Part shown: positions 12,258-24,070 of the stretch, piece after piece
Numbering within the stretch: the stretch's first letter is position 1
How the letters are laid out: each line of letters begins with the position of its first letter
NCBI RefSeq assembly: GCF_040869045.1
Contig: NC_090322.1
Location: 276,546,662-276,610,661, forward strand
From: Eurosta solidaginis
Lineage: Eukaryota; Arthropoda; Insecta; Diptera; Tephritidae
Direction: 5' to 3'
Length of the DNA stretch: 64,000 nt
Program-made: the position numbers and the translations under genes
The notes under the pieces: generated by a model
The model's input: the letters and a program-made list of their open reading frames with translations, nothing else
What the model was told of the DNA's origin: nothing
Databases searched by the model: none

Positions 12258-12597
12258 ATGAGAGCGCAATTGGGCGGAGACACTTCAGCAGAACCTTTTG
12301 CTAAAAAAACATCTTGAAATCAGTAATGCAATAATTCCTATTTCTATACCAGCAGATTTAATTTTTCTTCCTCCAAATGTTTGCAAACTTATGACATGAC
12401 CTGAAGCTTAAATAGCTAATGTATTTCCAAATGTTGAATCTAATTACTCAACCTATAAATGGCTTCGAGAAATGGAAATTTTGGCACCTAAAAATGAAGA
12501 CGTTAATATCATTGATGCCAAAATCTAAGAAAAACTACCAAGAACTATGGAAACGTATCAATCCATTAACACAGTAACTAAAAGCTTATTTAGTTAA
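12258..12597 (+). pseudogene. Helitron Rep/helicase remnant (PIF1-like helicase domain)
   Basis: The plus strand first reads MRAQLGGDTSAEPFAK, then shifts by one base. It continues with a PADLIFLPPNVCKL-type block, FPNVESNYSTYKWLREMEIL followed by APKNEDVN, and ETYQSINTV. The order of MR-x-QL-x-GD, LPPN, an aromatic/WL-x-E block, LAPKN-x2-VN and TY-x-SIDT-like motifs is that of the C-terminal half of the PIF1 helicase in insect Helitron proteins. Several in-frame stops and at least one frameshift make it dead. The helicase N-terminal half is missing; the adjacent LINE occupies that position. In the family this enzyme unwinds DNA during rolling-circle transposition. Confidence 0.8.
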
Positions 12598-15500
12598 GCG
12601 AAATCTCTTCAAGAAAATGCAAACATTTCTACGAAGAAATAATACATACACGATATGCTTTTGCTTTGTTCAATAAGTCCAAAGGGTTCCTCCGCTCTCT
12701 TAAACGCGTCGGACTATATTTAAATAAAAAATGATGCATCGCAGTTATTTACTTTATTTTTTATGTTTTTGGCAACCAGTTTGACAGTTTAAAATCTTTT
12801 GAGCTAAAAATACAATCCAACCTAATGTGCATCGTAAAATTCATTGTGAATTGAAAATAAATTACGTTCCATTTACTATCGTATGTTATAATCCCATTTT
12901 ATTTATACGTTTGACGTATCACGTAATTTTCTTTCATAAGGCTGCCGATCCGTGATCGCATGTTACGATTCGAGCCCTGTATACAAAGTGAGTATTTTAA
13001 AATTGTTTCGTGTTGTCTAAAAAAATATATGTATCCTCATTGTTCATCATAACTGAAAAACCTTGTAAATTTTTTTCCACGGTAATACGAAACCGTTTAA
13101 CTTCAGGGAGGTTCCTTGAGAAAATGAACCTTGGTTCGGGGATAATTTCTCTAAACACATTTTCTATATCTTTTTTATCCTTGAAATAAGGTGCTGATTT
13201 AATTATTTAAATTACTAAGTTTCAAAATATGTCAAATGATTTGTGATTTACTACCCGAGTGAGTAATAGGAAAAATAAGTAACGTAGCTCATCTTTATTC
13301 GATAAAGCTTGTTTAAATATAAGAGGTTGAGCCTAAATATGAAACTCCTTGTTCCAACAGATATGTGTGACCCGCCCGAATTCGGTTTCAAATATAGATT
13401 ATGCCGGTTTTCCTAAAAATGAGTGCATAAAGCTGGGTTTCAATTCGAACAAGAAAAGTCTACACTTGCAGTTATAAAAAAATAAAAATCTATTGACCAC
13501 CAGTCTCATTTCGAACCAATGTGCCACGGATTCTGGTAGGGCTTTTCAGTTTGGTAGTTAAATAAACTTTTGGTATCACTACAGACTCATTCAGTCTATG
13601 TAACGTCCTCATGGATCTGCCAGTTTAAGCTAACCTAACCTGGCAGCTTGCTCATCCTACTAAGCTATCACATCTTTGTAAGAAGTCATATTATAACACC
13701 TCGTAGGTATAACATTTCTGAAAAAAATATATGACTTGCAGCACTTGTCGCAAATGAAATTTTTTATTTTTAAATTAGCAACATCATCATCAAGTTTAAA
13801 GTCTACAACTTTCTATATTAAGATTTATTAAACTTTTTGGTTTTGTCTCAAGCCCAGAATAACTATAGGTTTATATTTTAAAATTTTTGAAATTTGTTCG
13901 GTATTGTTTTAAACAATTTTGAGATTTTAGACTCATAAGTTTTAAATTGAAACTGAATAAAATTAAAAAACACAGTATTAATTTGAGAGAATTCCAATTT
14001 AGAACAACAAAATTTCAAAAGTTGCTAAAACCGATGAATGGTATTAAACTTAGGCTCAAGTTGAGATTTAGCCTAAAATTTCTGAGCATAAATTTATTCG
14101 TTTCACGTGCTTATTCGGCTTTTTGGCAGTTCTGTGGCAAATTTAAAGTGTTGGTTATGAATACAATTTTTTCTCTTAATATTATAGTGAAATTTGATAA
14201 ATAATGTAAAGCTCCTTTTTCTTAAAATTCAAATTGTCTATCACTCAACTGACGGAGACGTGTTTACAAGGTATGAAGTACATATGTCCCAACTCAAATT
14301 TATTTAGCTTATGAAATGGTTCAATGACGGGAACCATATTTCATACATGTGGAATACTTTCTTTACTATAACCAAGTTTATTATATGCTTTTAATTCGAA
14401 CATGCCCCACTCGTGACAATTATATTTTAGATTTTTTCGATGAAATAATGTAAGAAAAAGTTAATTTATTTTACGTTACGTTATGTTTGATTTACCAAAT
14501 GTTGGTATATCTTAAAGTATTTGAACAAAACAATCCACTTTAATAAATGTACATCATTTTTATAATATCTTCCTACTTCACTAACGGATTGCGTCTACAT
14601 ATTTTTGTCCTACGCGTGAAAATTATTAAAGTTATTATAATTTGCAAATATACCAAGATATTGTTAGTTTTTTTTTTTTACATAACAGAAATTATTGAAA
14701 GTGAAGTGTCCAACCTATCAATTCTAATTAGGTGTCACTGTGGACAAGGCAAGTGTGATAAGTTCTGCATAGACGTCAAAATTACAAATAGAACCGATCA
14801 CCTCATTTTTAATTGACTATCGTGGTCTCTTTATATATCTCTTTCTATAACCCGTTGACCCGCCGACCCTATGCGCCGCCATATTGAACATCCTGTCAGG
14901 CAGTTTACGGATAAGATATCACACTTGTTTTATCCACAATGTCAGGTATACCCAATTAGTTTTATCAAATGCTTCAACAAAGATGAAATATTGCGTAAAA
15001 TGTTTGCAAACAAATTCTCTATACCCTAAGTGTGCTTAATAATATTATTCCATTCCTTTTGCATTCGATGAAGAACTTCTCAAAGCAAAATATTATGCTT
15101 CAATTAAAATCGTTTTAGATTTCCACAAGCGCAAATTCAACATAAGTTTTATTTTGTTAAGTGCTTGGTTTATTTTATTTCGTAATAAATTCACAGATTT
15201 TTATAAGCAACGGGGAATTGTTACCGTATGATGCCTCAAACAGTTTAAAACATATTTTTTTTTTTATTTTTATACATACATATAAATATTAATTAATAAC
15301 AACAACTTTGTTGAATTTTGAAGCAAGATTATGCATTTGAGTTTCTATATTTCGCTCCCGTCGCACTTTGCAATATCGACGAACTCGATAGTCGCATACC
15401 AATTGCGAGCATTACGATTTTTGTTTGCACAATGTCGGGGGCGGCGAGGGAAGCACCGACGCGCCACTTCAATGCATTTAGAAATTTTGGAAACGAGCAC

Positions 15501-16880
15501 CCACATTCAATTCCCACCACAAAAAAGCACCATCTCCCGTCACCTTGTAATTAGTGGTTATTACTTTAGTGGGTGTATCCTATGGGTGCGCGTTTCCGAA
15601 AGTAATTGCAGCGCAGTGCCATGTCGTGTTGCATATTCGAATTTGTAAGTATTGTGTTTTATACGGGAAAGACGCTCGAGGCGTTCGTCGAACCATTCAG
15701 CAAACGAAATTCGAGGAAAATACAAGGATATAATTAAAATTTTAAGTTAAATTGGAATATGGTGCATATGAGTTTGTATGTATGTTTGTAAATGTGTTTT
15801 GTTTCATTTGTTGTTGTTAATTTACTTAACCATTGGCACACTTGTCACCCAAGCAAAGTAAATTACATCTTATTGACTTATTTTAAATCGACCTACATTT
15901 ATTTAATTCGCTCCATTCTGCATGAATTGTTTGATTATGGATTTATTTGTTTTGCTCGTCGTATTTCCTTCAGTTCTCCGTTCTTCCTTGTGGCTTTTAT
16001 TACACTCTTTTTGCTAGACATACACTTTATAACAGTTATACTACACAAATCGAAAAATATTTTTCACTCAATAAAATACAAATCGAAACACGAGTAACTC
16101 ATCACTTTTCCTTTGATAAATTTGACATGTTTTGCTTTGGGATAAATTTTTTTTTTTTTTTTGTGTTCATTGCTTCACGAATTGCGAGATACACACGCAA
16201 CTGCGACACGAATTGAACGACGTGCCGCGTTTTTAAGGCGTTCTTTCAAACTCGTTTGTTGAACAAAATTTATTTTCACATTTCGTTTTCTTTTTTATTT
16301 AAATTTGTTAAATAAATTCAAATCTGAATATCTCATTTACACAAATTGGTTGCAACAGAAACGCAGTGCGGGAGTAAAAGTGCTTGCTATACCGCACTTA
16401 GCTTGCCACATTATTTTGTGGCATCATTTTATTTGGATTTTTTTTTTTTACTTTGGTTGTACTTTATCACTGTAGGCTTTAAATGCATTTATTGCAGATT
16501 ATATCTAGGAAGCTATCACAACTTCAAAACACAAAGCTGCTGCACTTTTTCAAACGCGATTTAGTAGTGCAGCAGTGCTTGAATTTAATTCTGTTTTCAT
16601 CTAAATATTGATATACCTATTTGGGTTTTGTCACTGAAAAACGCGCGACAAGTAGCAGCGCGACCACCAATTACAAGACGCATCCAAACGAACCGACGAA
16701 TAACACAAAACTGAATCGGTATTGAAATGAGATATTGAGTTGCCTAAATGAATGCAGCGGCAGCGTCAATGGCAGCGCTACGAAGTCAGGCGTATAGAGC
16801 GAAAATTCTACATCTGTTAGGAGGCCATTGAACATAAGCAGTTTCGCAGCATTTTGATAGCGACTTTGTGCTGTCGTCTT
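12598..16880. other. Gene-free AT-rich stretch
   Basis: No domain-bearing ORF, RNA gene or repeat was recognised. Frames at 13947-14204, 14547-14816 and 15318-15648 have AT-driven composition and no motif. The 15330-15650 patch is less AT-rich than its surroundings but gives no recognisable protein in any frame. Confidence 0.45.
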
Positions 16881-16899
16881 TATCGTTATGCTGTTTTGC

Positions 16900-17060
16900 C
16901 AATTCACTTCGCATATGAGCACTCTCGGCGCTCCAGTACTCTCTCTCACTATGCTTGTCCGTTAGATACAAGATACTTTGTTGCATGTGTTTGCCGTCTT
17001 TTGAGCGACGAGACACTCAGTTGATCCACTCCCACCGTAGCTATAGTCAGCAAAGAACTT
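16900..17060. promoter_or_regulatory. Possible GAGA-type promoter region
   Basis: CTCTCTCACTATG at 16938-16950 resembles GAGA-factor sites. ACTCAGTTGATCC near 17017 contains a TCAGTT initiator-like motif. Further CTCTCT patches occur at 17205-17240 and 17785-17845. Drosophila promoters often combine these elements. No TATA box at the right distance, convincing downstream element or exon is attached, so this is only a candidate and its direction is uncertain. Confidence 0.15.
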
Positions 17061-18727
17061 CCGTATTTCGCTTCCGTCGTTTCCGATTACATTACAGCGG
17101 TACTGTAGCCGATTTACATTTTTTATATGGATTTTGTTGATTTCTTTTTTTTTCATCTCCCGCTCATATTTTTGTGTACACTATGGACTATCGTATTTGT
17201 AGTGCACTACTCTCTATCTTGCACGCGCGCTCTCTTTATTACATGAGCGTTTTATTGCCTAACCTATGTTTATATACAATAACTTGAACGATTATGCTTC
17301 GTCGCGTATCTGACAGATACAAATTTTAGCGCTAGTATATTCACATAACGATTTGTTTGTGTTAACTTGTACGCATGTACCTAATACGGCGCCACTTAGC
17401 CCTCATACTTCCTATTATATGCCAACTATGAAATAGCTTATTACTAACAGAAGAACAAAGCGGGGGCAAGGGGTGTTTAATATCTATGTATGTATGTATG
17501 TGGCTCAATGGTGTCCTAATTACAAATCAATATATGCCCATACTTGCAGGTATAATATAGATAGCAACTACAGATTTAGCTAACCACTAAAGCTGGTTGA
17601 AGTTATTAAATAATTAATCTGATATTTTAGGCATAAGAGTACTCGACTTAGGTGAAATATTTGTATCTGTTAGATACATTGTATCATAACTGGTTCAGAC
17701 TTTGTTGTTTATCATCTCATGTGGAATAGAAACAAAGCAATATTTTGATAACAGTGCAAAATGCGTGCGTGCCATGCGCTATCTCTCTGTTTTTCTCTCT
17801 CTCGCTCTCCTTTTGATAACTCTCTCATTGTCTCTCTGGACATCTTGCTCTCTACCGGTTTATGTTAAACGTGCAAAGACAGTAATGTATAACACTACTC
17901 AAATGCGGGTATAAAAGTTATGTTCTAGATAAATTATAAATTTGGTCTTATCGCTGTAAGATAATTTGTCATATTGAGCTAAATTGGAATGAAAATATTT
18001 TCGATATGAATAATATCTTAATGAATAACAAAACGCCGGTACTATTTTTACTTTTCGATAAACATATTATTTCGTAAAATATAGTTTTTCTGACGGTTCT
18101 TTGAAATCAAATGTTGCGAAATTTAAGCAGATACATTAAAAGTATCTACACATGCACTTAGTATACATGGATGTGCATACATACACTCTTTGCTTACAAC
18201 AATAAGATTTTACAAAGAGTTTTATACCAGCTCATATTACAGAGCAGCGAAACAAAAGAGAATTTAAATTTAAAAAAGTCCCCGAATCCCTGAAGCAATT
18301 TCCATTAACATTTAAAACTTCATTTCGTTACTGTAAAATAACATATGCAGACAATAATTTCCGCAATATAAAGAGAGGTACAGGATAAAAAACATACATG
18401 GGCACAAAAAGATTTGATCTGTAAAGACATTTTGTGAGAAAACTATAATTTCACCTGTTGGTCTTAAGCATGCGAATTACAGCGTAACACACAAAACATA
18501 GTTCAGTATACTCCCCCCTGAATTGAGCAATTTACATACTTCAGAGTATTTTAAAAATCAGAAAAGCACCCAGTAAAAAATCAAAATTTGTTTGTCTTTA
18601 ATTTCCCTTGTTCGTGCCGTAGCTACTTTTTGGTGGTACATATAGTGCCATGGCAAGCTATTTTTTTAAACAACACTCTGTATTTTTGGAAGATTTGTAA
18701 AGATCATGATACAAAAAATGGTTCCAT
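17061..18727. other. No gene recognised
   Basis: This stretch includes a CT-rich simple patch at 17785-17845. The 17702-17914 frame overlaps that patch and looks like low-complexity chance coding. Confidence 0.45.
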
Positions 18728-18731
18728 TTAC

Positions 18732-20255
18732 GCCCCGATTCTAGTGTGGTAAGAACATTCTTCACCACGGTAACGAAATCATGTGGCAACTTTTACACCC
18801 TTTTGGTATTCTACCCGCGAAAGTAGCTGGATATTTTTTACCCACAAAAGTAGGTGGTTACATCGAAATAACCACACAACAGCTGTTGTTCAGAAAAGGG
18901 CAAAACTGAAAAATAAAGAATTGTAAGCCCAAATAAGTAAATATAATAGTAAAAAAGTGTTGCCTCTTGCTACACATATTTGTTTACATTATGTACTTTC
19001 ACAGAATAAATAACAATATACCTATGTAGAAACCTAACATGCATAATATGCACATACACATCGTCCCGTTTATGCGTTAACACAAAGTTCTTGGTTCCAG
19101 CATTACGTTGTTGATTGCTATGAAATAAATGTATGGTGCAGTTAGGTTTTAGTAAGAAACATTTCAAAATTTGCGTTCTGGTGTTGCCGAACTATGTATG
19201 TGGAAAACTCAGTATATCATAAATTTAACTAAGCAATTTTGTTAGTGCTATTTTTATAGATGCTTACCTTTTCTCTTAGCGTTTAAACTTAATATTAGAG
19301 CCTAGATTCAGTAAGTGTGAGTTTTGATTCCAGGACTCAGGGATTCTGCTAGCACCTTCGGGAATAATTTTATACAAAAAATTTCTTCCGAAATCAAATC
19401 TCTTTTGCATTTGCTTCCTTCTGTCTTCGAGTTAAAATATTTCTTGTGCGAATATACTTAGTCTTCAATTACCTTGCGTGGCTTAACACCACAATAGTCC
19501 TGGAATTCCTTGAGCTGGGTGAGAAAGATTTAAATATCAAAATTCCAAACCAGAAGTAATGCATCGAATTTCTTGGTATAAGTTTTGAAAGTGTTAGGCT
19601 CACGACAGAATGCTCCCTATAAGCTATGCTAGGCGAGAAGAAATTTTTATTTTCATATATTTTACATAGTGTTGTATAACCGATCTAAATATCTAGCCGT
19701 TATTAATATTATTATAAAACAAGGGTTTTTTTTTTTGATTAGTCGGTTATTTCATCAACAATTAATGACAATGTGTTTGCCAACACTTTTCTTTTTAATT
19801 CCTGGCTTAATTATATCCTAGGTGAAATGTTATTGTTCTGTTACATTTTACTGACTGAGCAATTTTTTATGGTAAGAGTTCCATTGAAGTAAATTCAAAA
19901 TTATATGGAGGCTAACGAAAGTGTGGCAAATTTTTGCCAATATTGTGAATTTTTACCTTAGTGAAAAAGAAAGAAAATTACCAATCGTGGCTACTGCCTA
20001 GAAAGGACCAAAATTGAGGAAAAGGGACCAGCGGACCAAATGGGGTTAGAAGGGACCATTTTTGGTCCAAGTGGACCAAAGTGGCAACCGTGAAAGCGAA
20101 GAAAATTACCATTCAAATTTCTACACAGACACTGGTGAGTTTCTTGATGATGACAGCGTTACCACTTGGGCCAGAATCGCGAATAAAAGAACTGGTAACG
20201 ATATTCGGTTACATAATGTTCTGGGAAGTATTTTACTGGTAACGCTCAGAATCGG
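18732..20255. repeat. Pair of inverted 13-bp motifs, possible decayed element
   Basis: ACGCCCCGATTCT at about 18732 recurs inverted as AGAATCGGGGCGT ending near 20255. Beyond the 13-bp core the arms show only weak further similarity (GTAA/GTTACC). The right part (19985-20090) contains repeated GGACCA/TGGTCC words. I see no transposase and no target duplication. It may be a decayed DNA transposon or a coincidence. Confidence 0.3.
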
Positions 20256-20263
20256 GGCGTTAT

Positions 20264-21635
20264 TGTGACGTTAGCCACTTGACTTTTGCGAGGACAATGA
20301 CAATTTCACCAAAAAAAAGCTACCAGATTGAAAAATGTTACGAATTTTTCTAATTTTGATGGATTTCATATTAACGGATACGACTCAATTACCATCATAG
20401 TTATTTTAAATAAAAAAGAAAAAGAAAAATGAGCCGCATGCGTTGGAAATATTTTAATACGACATATAAGCCTATAAAAAAGGTTTTTAATAAGTTTTTC
20501 GAGCTTCCGAAAATTACTTTGGTGGAAGAAACATGGTTAGAAATATACAAAGCAAGATAATGTAGCCTTCTTAAGTGTCTGTACGTTTGCTCAGAACATG
20601 TTGACAAAACACACAGGTTTGTCAATTGACTGCCCATATGATGTCCTTATAAACCGACACCGCAATTTCTAAAGAGCTTAGCATACTTAACGCAATTTTA
20701 AGGAAATTGAGTGGTGATAAATTGGCTACAAGTCCTCATTTTATATTTATTAAACACCTATCACTCACTGCAGACTTTGGAGGTACACTTTTGCTCAAGA
20801 TGCCTTGAGAAATATCTACTGTAGAGGCATGCTAATAGCACCATGCTAGAACAACAGAAATTTTGGTGTATTTTTTTTTCTGTTTAGGGGTCAAACTAAC
20901 ATAAAGTTATGGGTCACAAACCAATGTATGAGTCATCATCCACTATTTTTCAATAAAATTGCATGTTTTACTGTATTCTGAATAGATATGTATGCACATA
21001 AATCGTGCTAAAGCATGTTATTGTCTCAGATGACCATTGCGTTTTCATCCTAAAGGAAATTTCCAAACCCGCAAACCACAATTTCGCAAACAACAAATAT
21101 TATGAAATTACAAAACTCCCCAAATATGTCAAAAAAAAAATTTAAGTGGAACAACCTTTTATTTTATACCATGGTAAAGATTATTTTCAAATCGTCATTA
21201 TAATTGTAAGTTCTTGACACGACGGCTTAAGCAAATATAAGTAATTACATAAATGATTGTTGTCGGAAGGGATGGGATTCCGAGCAACACAAGATCATAA
21301 TCGAGTGATCAAGAAATGGAAGAAGTTTATTGTGGTTTAGAAAGCATATTCCCCTCCCACATTTATTATTTACAAAATTCATTGACATTGGTGTACAATT
21401 ATTAATGTTGATATTAGAATGGACGTAATTTCGTTCAACAGACTACAACTTTCAAAGAGCAATTATACAAAGTAACGAGATTTCCTATATAAATTGTTCC
21501 CTCAGGTAACCAACAAATATGAATAAATTCTATAAATGCGGGTACTTTTTTTTCACCATTTCTAGGTTGTCGAATTATATCTCGAAATGGCACATCAAAT
21601 ATATAAAGGACATCAAAAATAGGAGTAGTCATAGG
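20264..21635. other. No gene recognised
   Basis: AT-rich sequence without motif-bearing ORFs, RNA genes or repeats that I recognise. Confidence 0.45.
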
Positions 21636-22560
21636 GTATTATAACTTTGATTGGATAGTGAGTGGTGGTACCGGTATAAAGGAATCGAGATAGATATAGA
21701 CTTCCATGTACCAAATCATCAGTATAGAAAAAAAATTTGATTAAGCCGTCCGTCCGTCGGTCTGTCCGTCCGTTAACACAATAACTTGAGCAAATATCGA
21801 GATATCTTCACCAAATTCGGTATAGGGGCTAATCTGTAAAAACAGAATAGATTGGTATTTAAAATGAGCGAAATCGGACGATAACCACACCCACTTTTTC
21901 GATATAGAAAATTTATAAAAAATATAAAAATTAGTGCAAGAAAAGTTAGGAGTTTAACAAGGTGTTAAACAAAATCCGTTAGAGATGTTATATTAAAATA
22001 TTTTTAATGCCATAAGTCGAGCAAAAGTCTCCCAATCTGAACGAAATTTGGCATAAACATTATTTTCATAGCTACATCTGTTTGCACTGAATATTTTTTA
22101 AACCTAAAGTTTTTAAAGGCGGAAAGCACAGTTCCACAGTTAACAAAAGCCGAAATAATTTACTACTTGCTAGTATGTAATAAACAGTACCATTGCCGCG
22201 ATGTTGTTTTGGTTATTGCATAGCCAAGTAAAAAAAAAACCTTAAAGGGCAATAACGCTTTTTAGTACAATGGAACTTGTGTTTTTAGGTTTATTGTTCT
22301 ATTTTATCTATATTTTAAAATAAACAGCTTTTTATGGAAATCCCCATATCTGAAGAAAATCTGCATTTTCACCCACTTAATTTTATTAGTCTGTATCCTT
22401 TTTGCTTCTTATGGACGAAAATGAGTTCAGAATAGATCCATATAGGTATGTATGTATTAATGCGCAGCCTTGTACACTTCTAACCACAAAAAGCAAACAA
22501 CAAAAGCGTTTTAAGAGCACAGCTGGGTATAACCCGAACTTAGACTTTCGTACGTGTTAA
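21636..22560 (+). repeat. Helitron/DINE-like repeat, diverged copy E
   Basis: The head reads GGTATAAAGGAATCGAGATA, followed by a CCGTCCGTCGGTCTGTCCGT run, TAACTTGAGCAAATATCGAG and ACCACACCCACTTTTTCGA. The end is GGGTATAACCCGAACTTAGA followed by CTTTCGTACGTGTT. These blocks match copies A-D in order. The element is shorter, lacks the 130-bp module and differs in the second half, so it is either an older copy or a related subfamily. It is non-coding. Confidence 0.65.
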
Positions 22561-23075
22561 CCGTTAATATTATCTTTGGAAATTTATTGTAGATACGTGC
22601 AAGTTTTATCATGTTCTTATAGGGAAAATGAATTTTTCTTGTTTGTACACAATTTTTGGAACTCTCCTAAGGTAAAAAGTTCAATCCCTTGATGAATATT
22701 TCCAACATTTTTCCACTTCAAATATCTTGACACGCTTAATGTAGATTCCCACTTGATTAATGAAAAAGTGAATTATGTAGATGCTCCTTAGTTGTTAGTT
22801 AAAAATCATCAAATTCCATTCCTTATTATTTTCATTGTAAACCAAATTCAAAAAAAACATAATCGATTTCGTGGTTCTCAGTTAATACATTTTTAGCTGT
22901 TTTAAACTTATCGTTTAAGTAGAAAGAGTTGAGGAAAAATGTTATAGTTACGCTTAACGTCCGTTAATTGTGTTGTCTTCCTTTCGGGGAAATTTTTCTG
23001 TCCTTCACTTTCATCTTCATATATTTTTTATTCTATATATATGCTTAAATAATAAGAATATTTTTTTTTAATTGT
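22561..23075. other. No gene recognised
   Basis: AT-rich filler between the DINE-like copy E and the solo LTR. Confidence 0.45.
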
Positions 23076-23834
23076 AAGGCAGTAACGATGCTGCCAGTAA
23101 GTACTTGCATCACTAAGTTATCCCATCACTAAGGCGATGCTAAGGCCATGCCAAGCAGTATTTACGTTAATAATCAAATCAAGTATACACATATTTAAGG
23201 CAGCCCAGAGAGATGTCACACACAGATGCATTTACTTATACACCTATGTGCGCGCGAGAGACTGTAAACTACAAACATTCACATCAATAGTTCAATCTTT
23301 ATGTATCTACATAAACGAAGAAATAATTGCGTCTACACATATGTACCATGTACGAATACAAGCAGCGGAGAGACAATGCGCAAACACATGCATATATCTG
23401 AGAAGTTTGAGAGCTACTGGACTAGTAGATTCTGGAAGCGCCTAAAAGATGTATAAAATTGTGCAATTTTAGTTATAGCTGAGAAGTTTGAGAGCTCATG
23501 GATAATGCTAGTACATTCTGGAAAAATGCCAACGAGGAAACCAAAGGGTATAAAAGGCAACAGATGAAGAGGCGCAGTAATTCAGTTTGAGTTGAGCAAT
23601 CAATCAGTTATTGATTAAGCACGCGATCTGGCGGCCAATAGTAGAGTTCAATTTGAGTTATCAATCAGTTTGGTTATTAAGCCAGCGAGTAGCAAAGTAT
23701 AAGTGTCATTGTGAAGTACTTAATAAAGGCCATTTTTCCATCATTCAATATTGGAGTTATTTATTCAACAGTTTAGTGATTCGAACTTAGCAGAGGATTG
23801 CAAATAAGAGGATTTGCAAGTAAATTCGTTACAA
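23076..23834 (+). mobile_element. Probable solo LTR
   Basis: The segment behaves like a retrotransposon LTR. A TATA box (GGGTATAAAAGGC near 23547) is followed about 30 bp later by an initiator (TTCAGTTTGAG near 23581). A polyadenylation-like AATAAAGG occurs near 23724, and the segment ends CGTTACAA. TGTAA at 23076 and TTACA at the end would be the short terminal inversion. The U3 part has an approximately 86-bp direct repeat (CTGAGAAGTTTGAGAGCT at about 23398 and 23481). No primer-binding site or gag/pol follows, so it is solo. The 5' boundary is a guess and no target duplication was confirmed. Confidence 0.6.
23547..23592 (+). promoter_or_regulatory. LTR TATA box and initiator
   Basis: TATAAAAG is followed about 30 bp downstream by TCAGTT, the arthropod initiator core. 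The spacing is canonical for a focused RNA polymerase II start and would mark the U3/R border. Two TTCTGGAA words upstream have the inverted nTTCnnGAAn form of heat-shock elements, but a single pair each is weak evidence. Confidence 0.5.
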
Positions 23835-24070
23835 TATTCTACTTTACGGTGTTTTGGAAGAACTTACAACTTAGCCACCCAACTTGCGGGTGAAGGAAGA
23901 AACAGATAAATATTTTTTTCAGATAAGCAGGCCACATGATTTGAGCCCATTTGGCGTCAATACATCGTCATCGCCGCACATATCTCAATTAGGTGTCAAC
24001 CAACTATATTGACAGTAATATTGAGCAGACAAACAATATTTTTTAGTGACTAAGGTCTTTAATATAAAGA

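Noticed and set aside
13650..13665. TAACCTAACC word as an interstitial telomere repeat
   Set aside because: Only two units; flies of this kind do not use that telomere repeat, and it is within chance.
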